Assembly: GCA_014529385.2 (NCBI GenBank)
Contig: CM043953.1
Span: 109,562,549-109,626,548 of the forward strand
Origin: Adiantum capillus-veneris
Taxonomy: Eukaryota; Streptophyta; Polypodiopsida; Polypodiales; Pteridaceae
DNA: 64,000 nt
Direction of reading: 5' to 3'
In this document: positions 1-10,640 of the stretch, piece after piece
How positions within the stretch are numbered: position 1 is the first letter of the stretch
How the letters are laid out: every line of letters starts with the position of its first letter
The notes under the pieces: model-generated
The model's database searches: none
The model's input: only the letters and a program-made list of their open reading frames with translations
What the model was told of the DNA's origin: nothing
Translations under genes and position numbers: made by a program

Positions 1-1200
1 CCTTTTGAAGTTATTCAATTACAAAAATTGGGTAGCCCCGTAGAAGATAAGTAAGTATGTCATTCTGTGCCTTAAACAAGAAGGTTTTAGGACTAAGAAA
101 ATCCCTCTTCTTTGATGTGTCATGATAGATTAATTGCTAGGCATGTGTAAGAATAGATGAGAGAGAAAGAAAGATGGAGATCAAAGAGAGTTTTTTGATG
201 AGCCTAAGCATGCCCTAGGTTCTTAGGCATGCTCTGTGCACATGCGCGTGCACAAACACACACACTTGGTCACTTTACTGTGCTTGGGATGCTTCATCTT
301 GGATTGACACACATTTCACCCCTGCTTTGGTCTCAATGGTAGGATTTGAAAGTGGTTTGGGTGGGAAACTAGCCTTGGTTAAGGCGGCCTGTATATTTTT
401 TTTCCCTTTTTTTAAAAACCAAACCCTTGGAGGGTTTATGTTTTTGCTATACCCAAGCACAATATACTGATTATCACGTCCTTTTACTCTCCTCTCCTCT
501 CTCCTCTCTCCCCCTTCCTCCCAATGTCGAATTTCCGCTTGGCTTGATGGGCTGCCCCTCAAAGATTGCTTAGCTATGCTCCCTTGAAGCCTATGTGGAT
601 GAGTGATTTGAGGGATATGGAGCACTTATCAAGGATGGTTTTGATTCATCATGGTGATGCTACCTGCTACATTGATCTCAAAGAAGCTGTGGTTTAACTC
701 CATTGGCGGGTTGCCTACTTAACCAAAGAGGAAACATTTTTCTATGCCCTCACTTAGCTGTGTGTGCATTACATAGTTTTTCATCTAAAGGAAAGTTAGA
801 GTTATGTCTTCTTGGAAAGTGAGATAAGTGGTGCGATGGTCATTTACACTATTGAGTGATATGGTATCCCTTCCTAAAGCTTCAAAGTTTGGAGATGGTT
901 GAACATAATAATGCATCACAGATTGGTGCTGATTTTTTGTTTGTAAGAGAAACATACATATTGGTTCTTTATTCTATTTTTTGATTTCTACTGTGTCAGG
1001 TATTGCCGATTTGTTACCCTTAAACTATGTGGGGTTTTGCATGATATCTTTTAACTATTTAAGCTAGAAGTATTTGGGGGCTTAACCTGTAGTTCTTTAA
1101 AGATTAGCAATAGATTCTGCTTAATAAAATATTGGTGTGGTAAATGATTGTTTATCTCATTATTTTACTGTACAATTTTATGCATTGCATGACCTGCTCT
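1..1200. other. No gene recognised
   Basis: This AT-rich stretch holds only short unsupported open frames on either strand. There is a pyrimidine-rich tract around 480-525 and a short CA run near 255. I see no transposon boundary, RNA gene or conserved coding motif. Confidence 0.5.
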
Positions 1201-1275
1201 TTATTATAAGTTTACATTGTAATGTTTGGCATATTTAGGAATGCAACATGGATTGTTAGCTGCTCAGCTAACAAA

Positions 1276-1672
1276 GCCAAAAAAAGAGCATCAAAGGGAC
1301 ACCACTTTCATTTTTTATCCCAAATGATTGTATTAAACCCTATTGTATTAATGAGAAATCTCGCAAAATCCAAAAGCCACTATAATGTTATTGATTGCCA
1401 ATGAGTCTAAAGGGGCCAAGATCTTCTAAGTTTGTAATGAGAAATCTCACAAAATCCAAAAGCCATTGTAATTATTGATTGCCAATGAGTCTAAAGGGGC
1501 CAAGATCTTCCAAAAAAAGAGCATCAAAGGGACACCACTTTCATTTTTTATCCCAAATGATTGTATTAAACCCCATTTGTATTAATGAGAAATCTCGCAA
1601 AATCCAAAGGCCACTGTAATGTTATTGATTGCCAATGAGTCTAAAGGGGCCAAGATCTTCCAAGTTTGTAAT
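1276..1672. repeat. Local tandem duplication, 2.5 copies
   Basis: A block running from an AAAAAAGAGCATCAAAGGG segment to CAAGATCTTC occurs at about 1285-1426 and again at about 1514-1661. A partial copy holding only its second half lies between, at about 1436-1511. The copies differ by a few substitutions and short indels. The short open frame crossing the first copy is not supported as a gene. Confidence 0.8.
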
Positions 1673-2010
1673 TTTATGCAGTTTGTAAGACTTGTTATTG
1701 AGCCCAAATAGCTAGGAATCCATTCTTTGAACCTTGGCTAAGGTATAAAAGCCAATTTTTGTAACTAATGAAGTGAGCGTATGTTGCAGAAGCTTATTGT
1801 GAGTCTAGTGTTTCTTCAACTCTTTGTGTCTCTCTTATATGGTGTTGCATTGCCATTCAAGCATACCAACATGTTTGCAAGTGAAATCTCTTTCATCTAA
1901 TGTAAGCTTCTCACAATAAAAGTGTGTTTTTAGCCATGTCTATCTACGAGCTGTTTTTGCTCCCTATGCACAATACGCACACCAAAGCTGGTTTTTGACC
2001 TTAGAAATAT
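1673..2010 (+). promoter_or_regulatory. LTR-like leader with TATA box (weak)
   Basis: TATAAAA lies at 1744-1750. It is followed by a transcript-leader-like stretch with CTTCTTCAACTCTTTGTGTCTC-type pyrimidine tracts, the composition seen at the 3' side of copia-type LTRs. No matching second LTR, primer binding site or target duplication was found, so this may be a solo or fragmentary LTR, or chance. Confidence 0.25.
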
Positions 2011-2014
2011 ATAG
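2011..2014. repeat. Target-site duplication ATAG, left
   Basis: ATAG directly abuts the left inverted repeat. The same four bases directly abut the right inverted repeat at 19484-19487. Four bases alone could match by chance, but their position exactly outside two perfect inverted repeats supports an insertion scar. Confidence 0.65.
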
Positions 2015-2036
2015 GGGTGAAAGCATGTATAGGTGG
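2015..2036 (+). repeat. Left terminal inverted repeat
   Basis: The 22 bases starting GGGTGAAAGC match, without mismatch, the reverse complement of 19462-19483. Similarity continues weakly inward, both sides having GGTGG followed by C/A then C. A short perfect repeat followed by divergence is usual for TIR transposons. Confidence 0.85.
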
Positions 2037-3394
2037 CCTGGAAAGTAATGTCAAGGACATTGCTTTTTTGTGCTTAAAGGTGGGTGTTTTAAAAGTGCTT
2101 CAAATCTCAAAAAGAATATCACTCTCCTAAGGTACGTCAATTAAGTCTCCTAACGTACCACAATTAATGAGACTAAATGTAATTTACTGCTGAACGCTGG
2201 ATTATTTTCCACCTCTTCTTTCCCGCTACAACCTGTCTAAGCTTTCTCTCTGCTTTGAGTTTTCTTTGTCTCTGAGATCTCTCTCGGAGCTCTATCTAGC
2301 TCCTCTCTGTCTCTCTCTCACAGAGCTCTTGCTGAGCTTTCTGTATCGCTCAGCCCCCCCTCTCTCTCTGTCTTCCTCTCTCTAGGCATGGATCCTCTTG
2401 TGTCTGAGCTCGCGCTCATCTCTCTCTCTCTCTCTGCACTCTTTCTCTCTCTCTCTCACGAACTCTATCTCTATAGGTTCCTTTTCTACTTGATGATTCT
2501 TGAGGTATGTAAACAATTATTATGCTTTGTTAGTATCTTGCTAATTAGTGCAAGAAGTGCCATGTATTAATTAAAAGTATAGCGTGTAGTTATGATTTGT
2601 ATTTTATTTCTTGTAGAGAATCCTTTGAAAGTACTGCAACAATGGAGCACAGTGAAGAACTGTCTATCAGCTCATCGTCATTGAGTAGAGAAGCTCAACT
2701 TCAGCGCAGAAAATTAATGAGGGAATATTGGGCTGCTCAGAAACGAAAGCAATGTAAGGCAACAATCAACTTTGTGATGGAAAGCAATATGGGGGAGATG
2801 GATGAAAGAAAGAAACGAAGGATATGTCAATCTATGGTACAACACTTTGATACATTAATCGTGGGAATGGATGCAAGTGGTAGGAAGGAAATCTTTGATG
2901 AACTTTTTCAACATCCTTGCTTCCTTACTATGCAGAGTAAATCCAAAGAGATGGAAGCAATTATGCTGAGAAACATCCACAACACTTTGAATCATGTGAA
3001 GGTCCCAAGATCTTCAGATGAGTTTTTTGTGAAGAAATCAGCAATGATGATGTTGGTGAATGGTGGAAGCAAGGAGCAAAACACTAACATGAGCATACCG
3101 CAAGCTGCCAAGATTATGGGGATCCACAAAAGAAACTTATATTCAGCCAAACATCACTTAATAGTGTCAAGTGAATCCGATGGTTTGTTCCCTGCATCTG
3201 CGTGTCATAGAGATGATGCACGGAGAACTCACATCACTCAAACTGTTAAAGACATAGTCTTTCAATTTTGGACGGATGAGACGAGGGTGTTCCCCAACAA
3301 GAAAGATGTTTGCAGTAAGAGACTAGCTAGATGTTCATATGTAAAGCATCCAATCCACCTTCTTGAGGAGCCTCAGGTAATTGATATATTTTTT

Positions 3395-3720
3395 TAGCAC
3401 TTTTTATTGGTGCTACAACTCATATTCCTGCTACAACATTATGTTTCTATACCACTTTTTATTGGTGCTACAACTCATTACTGCCACAACATTATGTTTC
3501 TATACTTCTTTTTATTAGTGCTACAACTTGTTTTGGTGTTTTGCACCACTTTCTAGTGGTGCTGCAACATTAAAAAGTGGTGAAACATTACTATACTGGT
3601 CTCTAATTGTATTTGAACCACTTCTAAAATTTGATCAATAGTTCTAAATGTTTTTGAAGCACTTTTACTTGTGTTTCCACACCACTTTTTAGTGTGTTTG
3701 AACAGTTTTTAATGTTTTGC
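3395..3720. repeat. CCACTTTT-type repeats in intron 1
   Basis: Degenerate copies of a unit like CACCACTTTTTATTGGTGCTACAAC recur several times just after the exon 1 donor. They share the CCACTTT/AAAGTGG core with the arrays at 9074-10640, 12840-13130 and 16930-18240 of the same element. Confidence 0.75.
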
Positions 3721-3913
3721 AGCAGGTTTTAATGTTTAAGAAACAGTTTTTACTAGAAATGCACCAACGCTTCACCGTAAACCCTACAAAGTGGTGTTCA
3801 CCCACCAAAAATTCTTGTTTACCCAATGCTAACAGACGTGTTTTACAAACTCGTAGGGGTGTTACAAGTGCAAACGTTTTTGGTGGTGCAGCTCACTTTT
3901 TCCAAGTGATGTA

Positions 3914-4177
3914 TGTAGACATGTAGTAGTGTTAGTGTGTATACGCGCTTCACCAGGGGCACTTTTCTTCCACTAGGTTTTTCCCCCTGGACATCTGGTG
4001 TGAAAGGACACCTTATCTCTTAGGGTTTTATATAAGCTTTGTAGCTCTGAGTTTGTATACACTAATTATTCCCAATACAGAGATCTCGTACGCAAGCTCT
4101 GTGTCTTCTCCTTCTCCATCTTCTTCCTACTCTAAGTTGCTGTCTTCCTTCTGTTTCCTGTTTCATCATCTTCAACA
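3914..4177 (+). repeat. Copia 5' LTR
   Basis: It starts TGTAGAC and ends TCAACA, giving the TG...CA ends expected of an LTR. TATATAAG at 4029-4036 is a plausible core promoter. The following AGATCTCGTACGCAAGCTCT region is almost unchanged in the 3' LTR. Confidence 0.93.
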
Positions 4178-4179
4178 AT

Positions 4180-4191
4180 TGGTATCAGAGC
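4180..4191 (+). other. Primer binding site, initiator tRNA-Met type
   Basis: TGGTATCAGAGC lies two bases after the 5' LTR. It is the standard plant copia primer site, complementary to the 3' end of initiator methionine tRNA. Confidence 0.92.
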
Positions 4192-4576
4192 AAGGTGATT
4201 TCCCGAGCCTCTACTTGCGTTTTCGCGTCCGCGTGCGCAATCGCAGTTTTCAGGCAGTTTTCGGAAAATTTGCTCGTGGGAGCATCCTCGACGTTCCGGG
4301 AGTATTCTAAGTAGACGACCTGGGGTTTTACATCCCTCTAGAAGCCGTTCGAGCCCTCAGAATTTTGTTCTGAGCAGCGTAGCAGAAGTTACTTTTCGGA
4401 GGCGTTTAGATCAAGAGGGTATGCTTTTTGACAGATTTTCTTCAGGTAAACAGTTCTTTTGGGAAGCAGCTTGTCTTAGCTTTGTGATGAGATTTTGTGT
4501 AGAGTTTTGCTTGGATTGGAGAGGAGATTTGTGAATCTCTTGGAGGTTCTTTTGCTCTCTTGTGTGCATCTACAGT

Positions 4577-7500
4577 ATGGCTCAATCTACGGAGAAAGAG
4601 ATTTTTGGTGCGTTTACATCCGAAGACAAATTGGATGGTACCAACTATTCTCTTTGTTCTTTTATGGCCAAAAATGTTTTGGTTGGTAAAGGATTGTGGG
4701 ATTATGTATCTGGAGATGAAGTTCGTCCAGGTAGCATTGCACCTGCCACGCCTGGTCGTGGTGCAGCTGTTGGTGCAGGACCCTCACAAGTCACTCTAGA
4801 GCAAAAGAGATGGGATACTAAAGATGCACAAGCTATGGCTGTGATTGCCTTAACCATAAAGAGGACAATCACACCATATATCAGATCTTGCAGAACTTCT
4901 GAGGATGCTTGGAACACTCTGCAAGTTATGTTTGGAGGAAGAAACGCTGCCAGAATAGAGTTTTCGAAGAAACAACTTAACAAAATACAGATGGAAGAAG
5001 GTGACGATATCGTCGAGCATCTTACAAAAATCAGGGATCTTAAAGAGCAATTGCTTAGCATTGATGAAGTGATTCCAGAGAAGGACTTGGTTTCCAAAAC
5101 ACTCAATTCACTACCACCATCTTATCTGACTTTTCAGACTTCTTTGACTCTGTCTTTGCGAGCTAATCCTGAGCCTCTTCATTTTGAAGAGTTAGTGGCT
5201 TTGCTATTGCAGGAGGATCAATCACGTAAGAAAAAGTATTTATAGGTGGATGGTATGGATCATGCTCTTGTTGTACATAACAAAAACAAGGGTAAAGAGA
5301 GTGCTCATCACTCCAAGTCTGGTGCAGGACAGTCTTCAGAGAAGTCTAAAGGTGATTCCGACAAGTCCAAGAAGAAAGGTAAATGTCACTACTGCAAGAA
5401 ACCTGGTCACTACATTAGTGAGTGTAAAAAGCGAATTGCTAAAGAAAAGAAGAAAGATTCAAGTTTGGTTGTTTCAGCTTCTGGTGATTCTTCTACAGCT
5501 AAAGAAGAGTCTGCAAACATTGTGCAGGATTCTTATGCTTTTGTAGTATGTTTAGATTTTTCTGCTTACAGTGTTGACAAGACACAAATGATTTGGTACT
5601 TTGATAGTGGTGCATCCAGGCATATTACTTCAAGGAAGGATTTGTTTTGTTCATTGGATGTAGCTCCAGCAGGAAAGAAGGTGACATGTGCAAATAATGC
5701 TTCTTATCCAATCAAAGGCGTTGGTAAGATTTTGATTACCATTTCAGATGGTTCAGATTTATGCTTGCCAGATGTCTTATATGTTTCAGGGATCAAGAAG
5801 AATTTGTTGTCTGTATCCTCTCTTGCAAAAAATGGTCTTCGGGTCATTTTTGAGGATGACAGATGTGTTGTACGAGATCGAGAGAATGGTTATTCTCTTA
5901 TCACTACAGGTACGCTGGAAAATGGACTATTTGTGCTAGATTGTTATGAAAAGCAGATTCAGGTATGTATTGCAGAAACAAAGACTCAGGCCATGCAGGA
6001 TGCTGAGTTGTGGCATGCTAGATTTGGGCATGTTAGTTATGGCAGTTTGATGACTTTACAACGTCATAATATGGTGCATGATTTGTCTTTATTGGAGATG
6101 CCACCAAGACATGTATGTGAAGGTTGCGTTCTTGGAAAGATGCACAGATTTGCATTTTCACAGGATGGTTCAGTTAGAGGGACACAAAAGTTACAGCTTG
6201 TACACAGTGATGTATGTGGTCCTATGAGGACGCCATCTATAGGAAACAGCCTTTATTTTGTGACCTTCATTGATGACTTTTCCAGGTTTTGTTGGGTGTA
6301 TCCACTCAAAGCAAAGTCAGATGTGTTTGTAGTTTTTCAACATTATGTCTCCATGGTTGAAAATGAAACAGGTTGCAAAGTACAGACTCTTCGTACCGAT
6401 CGAGGAGGTGAATACATGTTAGGTGCATTTAAGGATTTTTTGGGAAAGAAAGGCATTAAACACCAATGCACTATGCCATACACACGACAACAGAATGGTG
6501 TTGCAAAAAGGAAGAACAGGTCTCTAATGGAGACGGCTAGATGTATGCTCAAGGCTAAGAGTTTGCCTCATAAGCTATGGATGGAGGCAGTTGCTTGTGC
6601 AGCACATGTTTTGAACAGGTGTCCTACTCATGCCTTGAAGACCATTACTCCATATGAAGCTTGGTATGACAGAAAACCTTCAGTCAATTATCTTCGTGTT
6701 TTTGGTTGTCTTGCTTATGCTTACATCCCTCAGCAGTTACGTGGGAAGCTTGATGATAAGGCAATCAAATGTATATTTGTGGGGTACAGTAATGGAAGTA
6801 AAGGTTAAAGAATTTACAATCCTGCTACAAACAAGATTTTTGAAAGTCGTGATGTAATTTTTGCAGAAACTACTGCTCAACCTATGGTTGCTTTTGATGT
6901 ACCTCATATGCAGACACATGATGTATTTGAAGGTTTACTTCCTTCTTTTGTGGAGAATCAAGAATCACAACAGGTTGATAATCTTGATCAATCTTTTGAT
7001 CAGCATGTGACACCTCATGATGTAGAGGAAATTGTGCATGAAGAGAAAGAAGTTCTCAAGGAAGAAAGAACCTTGCCTAAATGGGTTCAGAAACTTTGCA
7101 GGATAGCAAGTTGGATGCACCGTTGCCACAAAAAACACGTGCTGGTACTACTTTTTGGCGGAGAGCAAGTAGATTTGTCTTGCTTTAGCACTCTTTGTGA
7201 TGTAGATGAGCCTGATTCATTTGAACAAGCTTTAGAGTGTGTTCAGTGGAAAGATGCTATGCAACAAGAAATTGATTCTATTCATACAAATCATACATGG
7301 GATCTAGTGGACTTGCCTACAGGTAAAAAGCCTATTGGTACAAACTGGTTTTTTAAGGTAAAAAGGAAACAAGATGGTACTGTTGACAGGTACAAAGCAA
7401 GGCTTGTATCAAAAGGCTATGAGAAACAGAAAGGCATAGATTATGATGAAACCTTTGCTCTTACTTCTCGTGCGTCCACAGTTAGATCACTAGTTGCAAT

Positions 7501-8758
7501 TGCTTCTCATCATGGTTGGAAAGTGCATCAGTTGGATATCAAAACTGCTTTTTTGAATGGTGATTTGCAGGAAGAAGTTTATGTAAGTCAACCAAGTGGT
7601 TTTGTTGTAAAAGGTCAAGAGCAAAAGGTATGTAGATTGCGTAAAGCTTTGTATGGTCTCAAACAGGCTCCAAGAGCATGGTATGAGAAGATACATACTT
7701 ATTTGATTGGCCAGGGATTTCAGAATAGTCCAACAGAAAGTACTTTGTATGTCAAAAAGAGAGATGGAGTTCTCATTATGCTAAAACTTTATGTGGATGA
7801 TATGCTTCTTACAGGCAATACTGTAGATGAAATTGAAGCATTTAAAGATGCTTTGAGAAAAACCTTTGAGATGTCTGATCTTGGTTTGCTACATTATTAC
7901 TTGGGTATTCAGTTTGTGCAATCAGAGGATGGCATATACATGTTGCAGGCAAAATATTTGCATAAAATTTTGGACAAGTTTGGTATGCAAAATTGTAAAC
8001 CAATCTCTACACCCGTAGAAACTGGATCAAAGTTGAGCATGCACGACGCTGGAGAACCTTTTGATGTACATACTTATGCAGCAGCGGTTGGTTGCTTGAT
8101 ATATTTGGCAGGCAACACTCGTCTAGACATTCAATTTGGGGTTTCACAAGCAAGCATATTTATGCACAGCCCAAGTATGCATCATTGGCAGGCTGTGAAG
8201 TGCATACTTCGTTACCTTTCAGGTACCCCTAATCTTGCCATGTTCTTTCCAAGGGGGAATATGTATGGAAAGCACAGTTCTATGCAGCTTCTTGGTTACA
8301 GCGATTCAGATTGGGCTGGTGATTTTGACACACGACATTCCACAAGTGGAAATTGTTTTTTCTTGGGAAATGCATGTATATATTGGCTAAGAAAGAAGCA
8401 ACCCACAGTGGCTACATCAACTTGTGAAGCTGAGTATAGGGCAGCTTTCACGGCAACAGTTGATTGTGTATGGATACGCAGGTTATTGGTAGATCTTTGT
8501 GAGTGTCAACAGGCACCCACTACCATTTTCACTGACAGTCAGAGTGCTATGGTAGTTGCAAGGAATCCAGTATTTCATGCAAGAACAAAGCACATAGAGG
8601 TTCACTACCACTATGTCAGGGAAAGGCTACATGCAGGGGAGATCACACTAACTTACTTTCCTACACAGGATAACATTGCAAATCTATTTACGAAGGCGTT
8701 ATCACGAGAAAATTTTGAAGCTTTCCGAAAAGCTTTGGGCTTACTCTCATACACATGA
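4577..8758 (+). pseudogene. Copia gag-pol polyprotein, two stops
   Basis: The frame starts at ATG 4577 (MAQSTEKE). Gag has a UBN2-like region, then a CCHC zinc knuckle (CHYCKKPGHYISEC, about 5386-5427). The protease motif WYFDSGASRHIT follows, then the GAG-pre-integrase motif WHARFGHVSYG, then an integrase core with HSDVCGPM, FIDDFSRFCW and RTDRGGEY. Reverse transcriptase shows LYGLKQAPRAWYE and YVDDML, and RNase H shows YSDSDWAGD. Two in-frame stops interrupt it: TAG at 5243-5245 between gag and the knuckle, and TAA at 6806-6808 after the integrase core. Integrase also has RKN where AERKN is usual. The frame is otherwise continuous across both stops, so the copy is recent enough to read but not functional as it stands. 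Confidence 0.92.
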
Positions 8759-8795
8759 TGATCTGCTACCTTGTACGGATTCACACTATCACTAC

Positions 8796-8805
8796 AGGGG
8801 GGATT
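8796..8805 (+). other. Copia polypurine tract
   Basis: AGGGGGGA lies just upstream of the 3' LTR start at 8806. This is the expected position of the plus-strand primer. Confidence 0.75.
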
Positions 8806-9068
8806 TGTAGACATGCAGTAGTGTTAGTGTGTATACGCGCTTCACCAGGGGCACTTTTCTCCCATTGGGTTTTCCCCCCTGGACATCTGGTGTGAAAGGA
8901 CACCTTATCTCTTAGGGTTTCATATAAGCTTTGTAGCTCTGAGTTTGTATACACTAATTATTCCAATACAGAGATCTCGTACGCAAGCTCTGTGTCTTCT
9001 CCTTCTCCATCTTCTTCCTACTCTGAGTTGCTGTCTTCCTTCTGTTTCCTATTTCATCATCTTCAACA
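8806..9068 (+). repeat. Copia 3' LTR
   Basis: It is colinear with 3914-4177, with substitutions such as CAGTAG for TAGTAG and TTTCATATAAG for TTTTATATAAG, plus single-base indels. It is followed by the ATGTA target duplication. Confidence 0.93.
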
Positions 9069-9073
9069 ATGTA

Positions 9074-10640
9074 GCAGCTTTTAGTCATGGTGCAACAATT
9101 ATAGTAGTGCCATAGACTTTTTAGTGCTGCTGCACGAATGGTGCCCACCACCTTATGATGGTAACCAAAACCATATTAGTGGAGTTTGAACACATTTTGT
9201 TAGTAAACACTTACAAGTGCTGTCACACCACAATGAAGCGGTGCACACAACACTTACATGTATAAAAACCACTTTCACGTGGTGTCTGACCGCATTCAAG
9301 TGGTGAGAAGCCACTTCATGTGCTAAGTCACTACGTTAGTCCATCACTCCATGCAAGTGGTGAGGCACTACTCCCAAGTGGTGTGACACCACTTTCAAGT
9401 AGTAACTAAAACCTTGTGACTGCAATCAAGCGGAAAGTTCCCGCTTTCAAGTGGCCAAACATCGCATTCAAGTGATGAGAAAATGCGTTAAAGTGGTGAC
9501 TGCCCACTTTGAACTAGTTTCTCACCACTCTCAAGTGGTCATCAAGTGGTGAGACACCACTTTCATGTGCAAAGTACTACGTTAGTCATCACTCCATGAA
9601 AGTGGTGAGACACCACTTTCAAGTGACCAAACACCGCATTCCAATGACTTGAATCCGCGTTCAAGTGGTGACTGCCCACTTTGAACTAGTTGCTCACCAT
9701 TCTCAAGTGGTCATCAAGTGGTGAGATACCACTTTCAAGTGATAGCTTAAACCTTGTCACTGCAATCAAGCGGCAAGCTCCCACTTTCAAGTGGCCAGAC
9801 ACCGCATTCAAGTGACCAAAATCAGCGTTCAAGTGGTGACTGCCCACTTTGAAGTGGTTTCTCACTAATTTCAAGTGGTCGTCAAGTGGTGAGACACCAC
9901 TTTCATGTGCTAAGTCACTACGTCAGTCGTCACTCCATGCAAGTGATGAGGCACCACTCCCAAGTGGCAAGACACCACTTTCAAGTGGTAGCTAAAACCT
10001 TGTCACTGCAATCAAGTGGCAAGTTCCCGCTTTCAAGTGGCCAGAAACCGCATTCAAGTGACTAGAATCCGCGTTCAAGTGGTGATTGCCCACTTTGAGC
10101 TAGTTGCTCACCACTCTCAAGTGGTCATCAAGCACTTTTCACAAGAGCTCCTCCACTTCCAAGTTGTGTTGGATCACTATCTAGTTCTGATGCTAGTCTG
10201 TCGCCTAGTATTTTGTCCCTCCTAGCTACTTTTTAAGTGCTAGATTTTAATTGGTGACTGGCCACTTTGAACTAGTCGCTCACCACTCTAAAGTGGTCAT
10301 CAAATACTTTTCACAAGAGCTCCTCCACTTTCAAGTTGTGTTGGACTACTATCTAGTGCTAATGATGGTCTGTCGCCTAGTATTTTGTCCCTCCCAGCTA
10401 CTTTTTAAGTGATAGTTCTGAACTTCCCCAGAACTTTCATGTCCTTACTCACCAATTTTTAATCGTTGCCCACCATATTCAAGCAGTGCATACCATTTTT
10501 TATTGGCTGTTCATCACCGTCAAGTGGTTTGAATTCACTTTTAAGTCATGCCAAACCACTTTTTAGTTACGCTGAATGCGGTTTCTCACCACTATTAAGT
10601 TGTCCTCACACAACCTCTTAATATTCTACCTTTTTGTATG
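9074..10640. repeat. Palindromic CAAGTGG array, intron 1
   Basis: Dozens of copies of short palindromes of the type CACCACTTTCAAGTGGTG fill this region. A longer unit is superimposed: AACCTTGTCACTGCAATCAA recurs at about 9411, 9751 and 9996, and a GTCACTACGTTAGTC block recurs at about 9325, 9580 and 9915. The array is thus a tandem of roughly 245-340 bp units built from the short palindrome. A second block with AAGAGCTCCTCCACTT and TTTTGTCCCTCC is duplicated at about 10141-10230 and 10314-10405. Confidence 0.85.

Larger units (their letters stand above)
3914..9068 (+). mobile_element. Complete Ty1/copia LTR retrotransposon
   Basis: Two near-identical 263-264 bp LTRs begin TGTAGACATG and end CAACA. 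They flank one coding region in the order gag, protease, integrase, reverse transcriptase, RNase H, which is the copia order. The 5-bp target duplication ATGTA lies at 3909-3913 and 9069-9073. The LTRs differ at about ten sites, so the insertion is not very recent. It lies in the first intron of the surrounding transposase-like gene, in the same orientation. Confidence 0.95.

Noticed and set aside
275-625. Minus-strand 116-residue frame
   Set aside because: Basic, low-complexity sequence over a pyrimidine tract, with no motif, no supporting exon structure and no neighbour context.
2388-2504. Coding start at ATG 2388 for the transposase-like gene
   Set aside because: Splicing 2504 to 2617 puts a stop four codons into the next exon, so this is more likely a leader; ATG 2642 opens the conserved frame.
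4577-8758. Programmed stop suppression between copia gag and pol
   Set aside because: The TAG at 5243 lies before the zinc knuckle, not at the gag/pol border, and a second stop splits integrase from reverse transcriptase. Simple decay fits better.
9074-10640. Regularly recurring palindromic repeats that superficially recall a CRISPR array
   Set aside because: Spacing and repeat length are irregular, the repeats are degenerate, there are no unique spacers or cas genes, and the surroundings are plant nuclear DNA.
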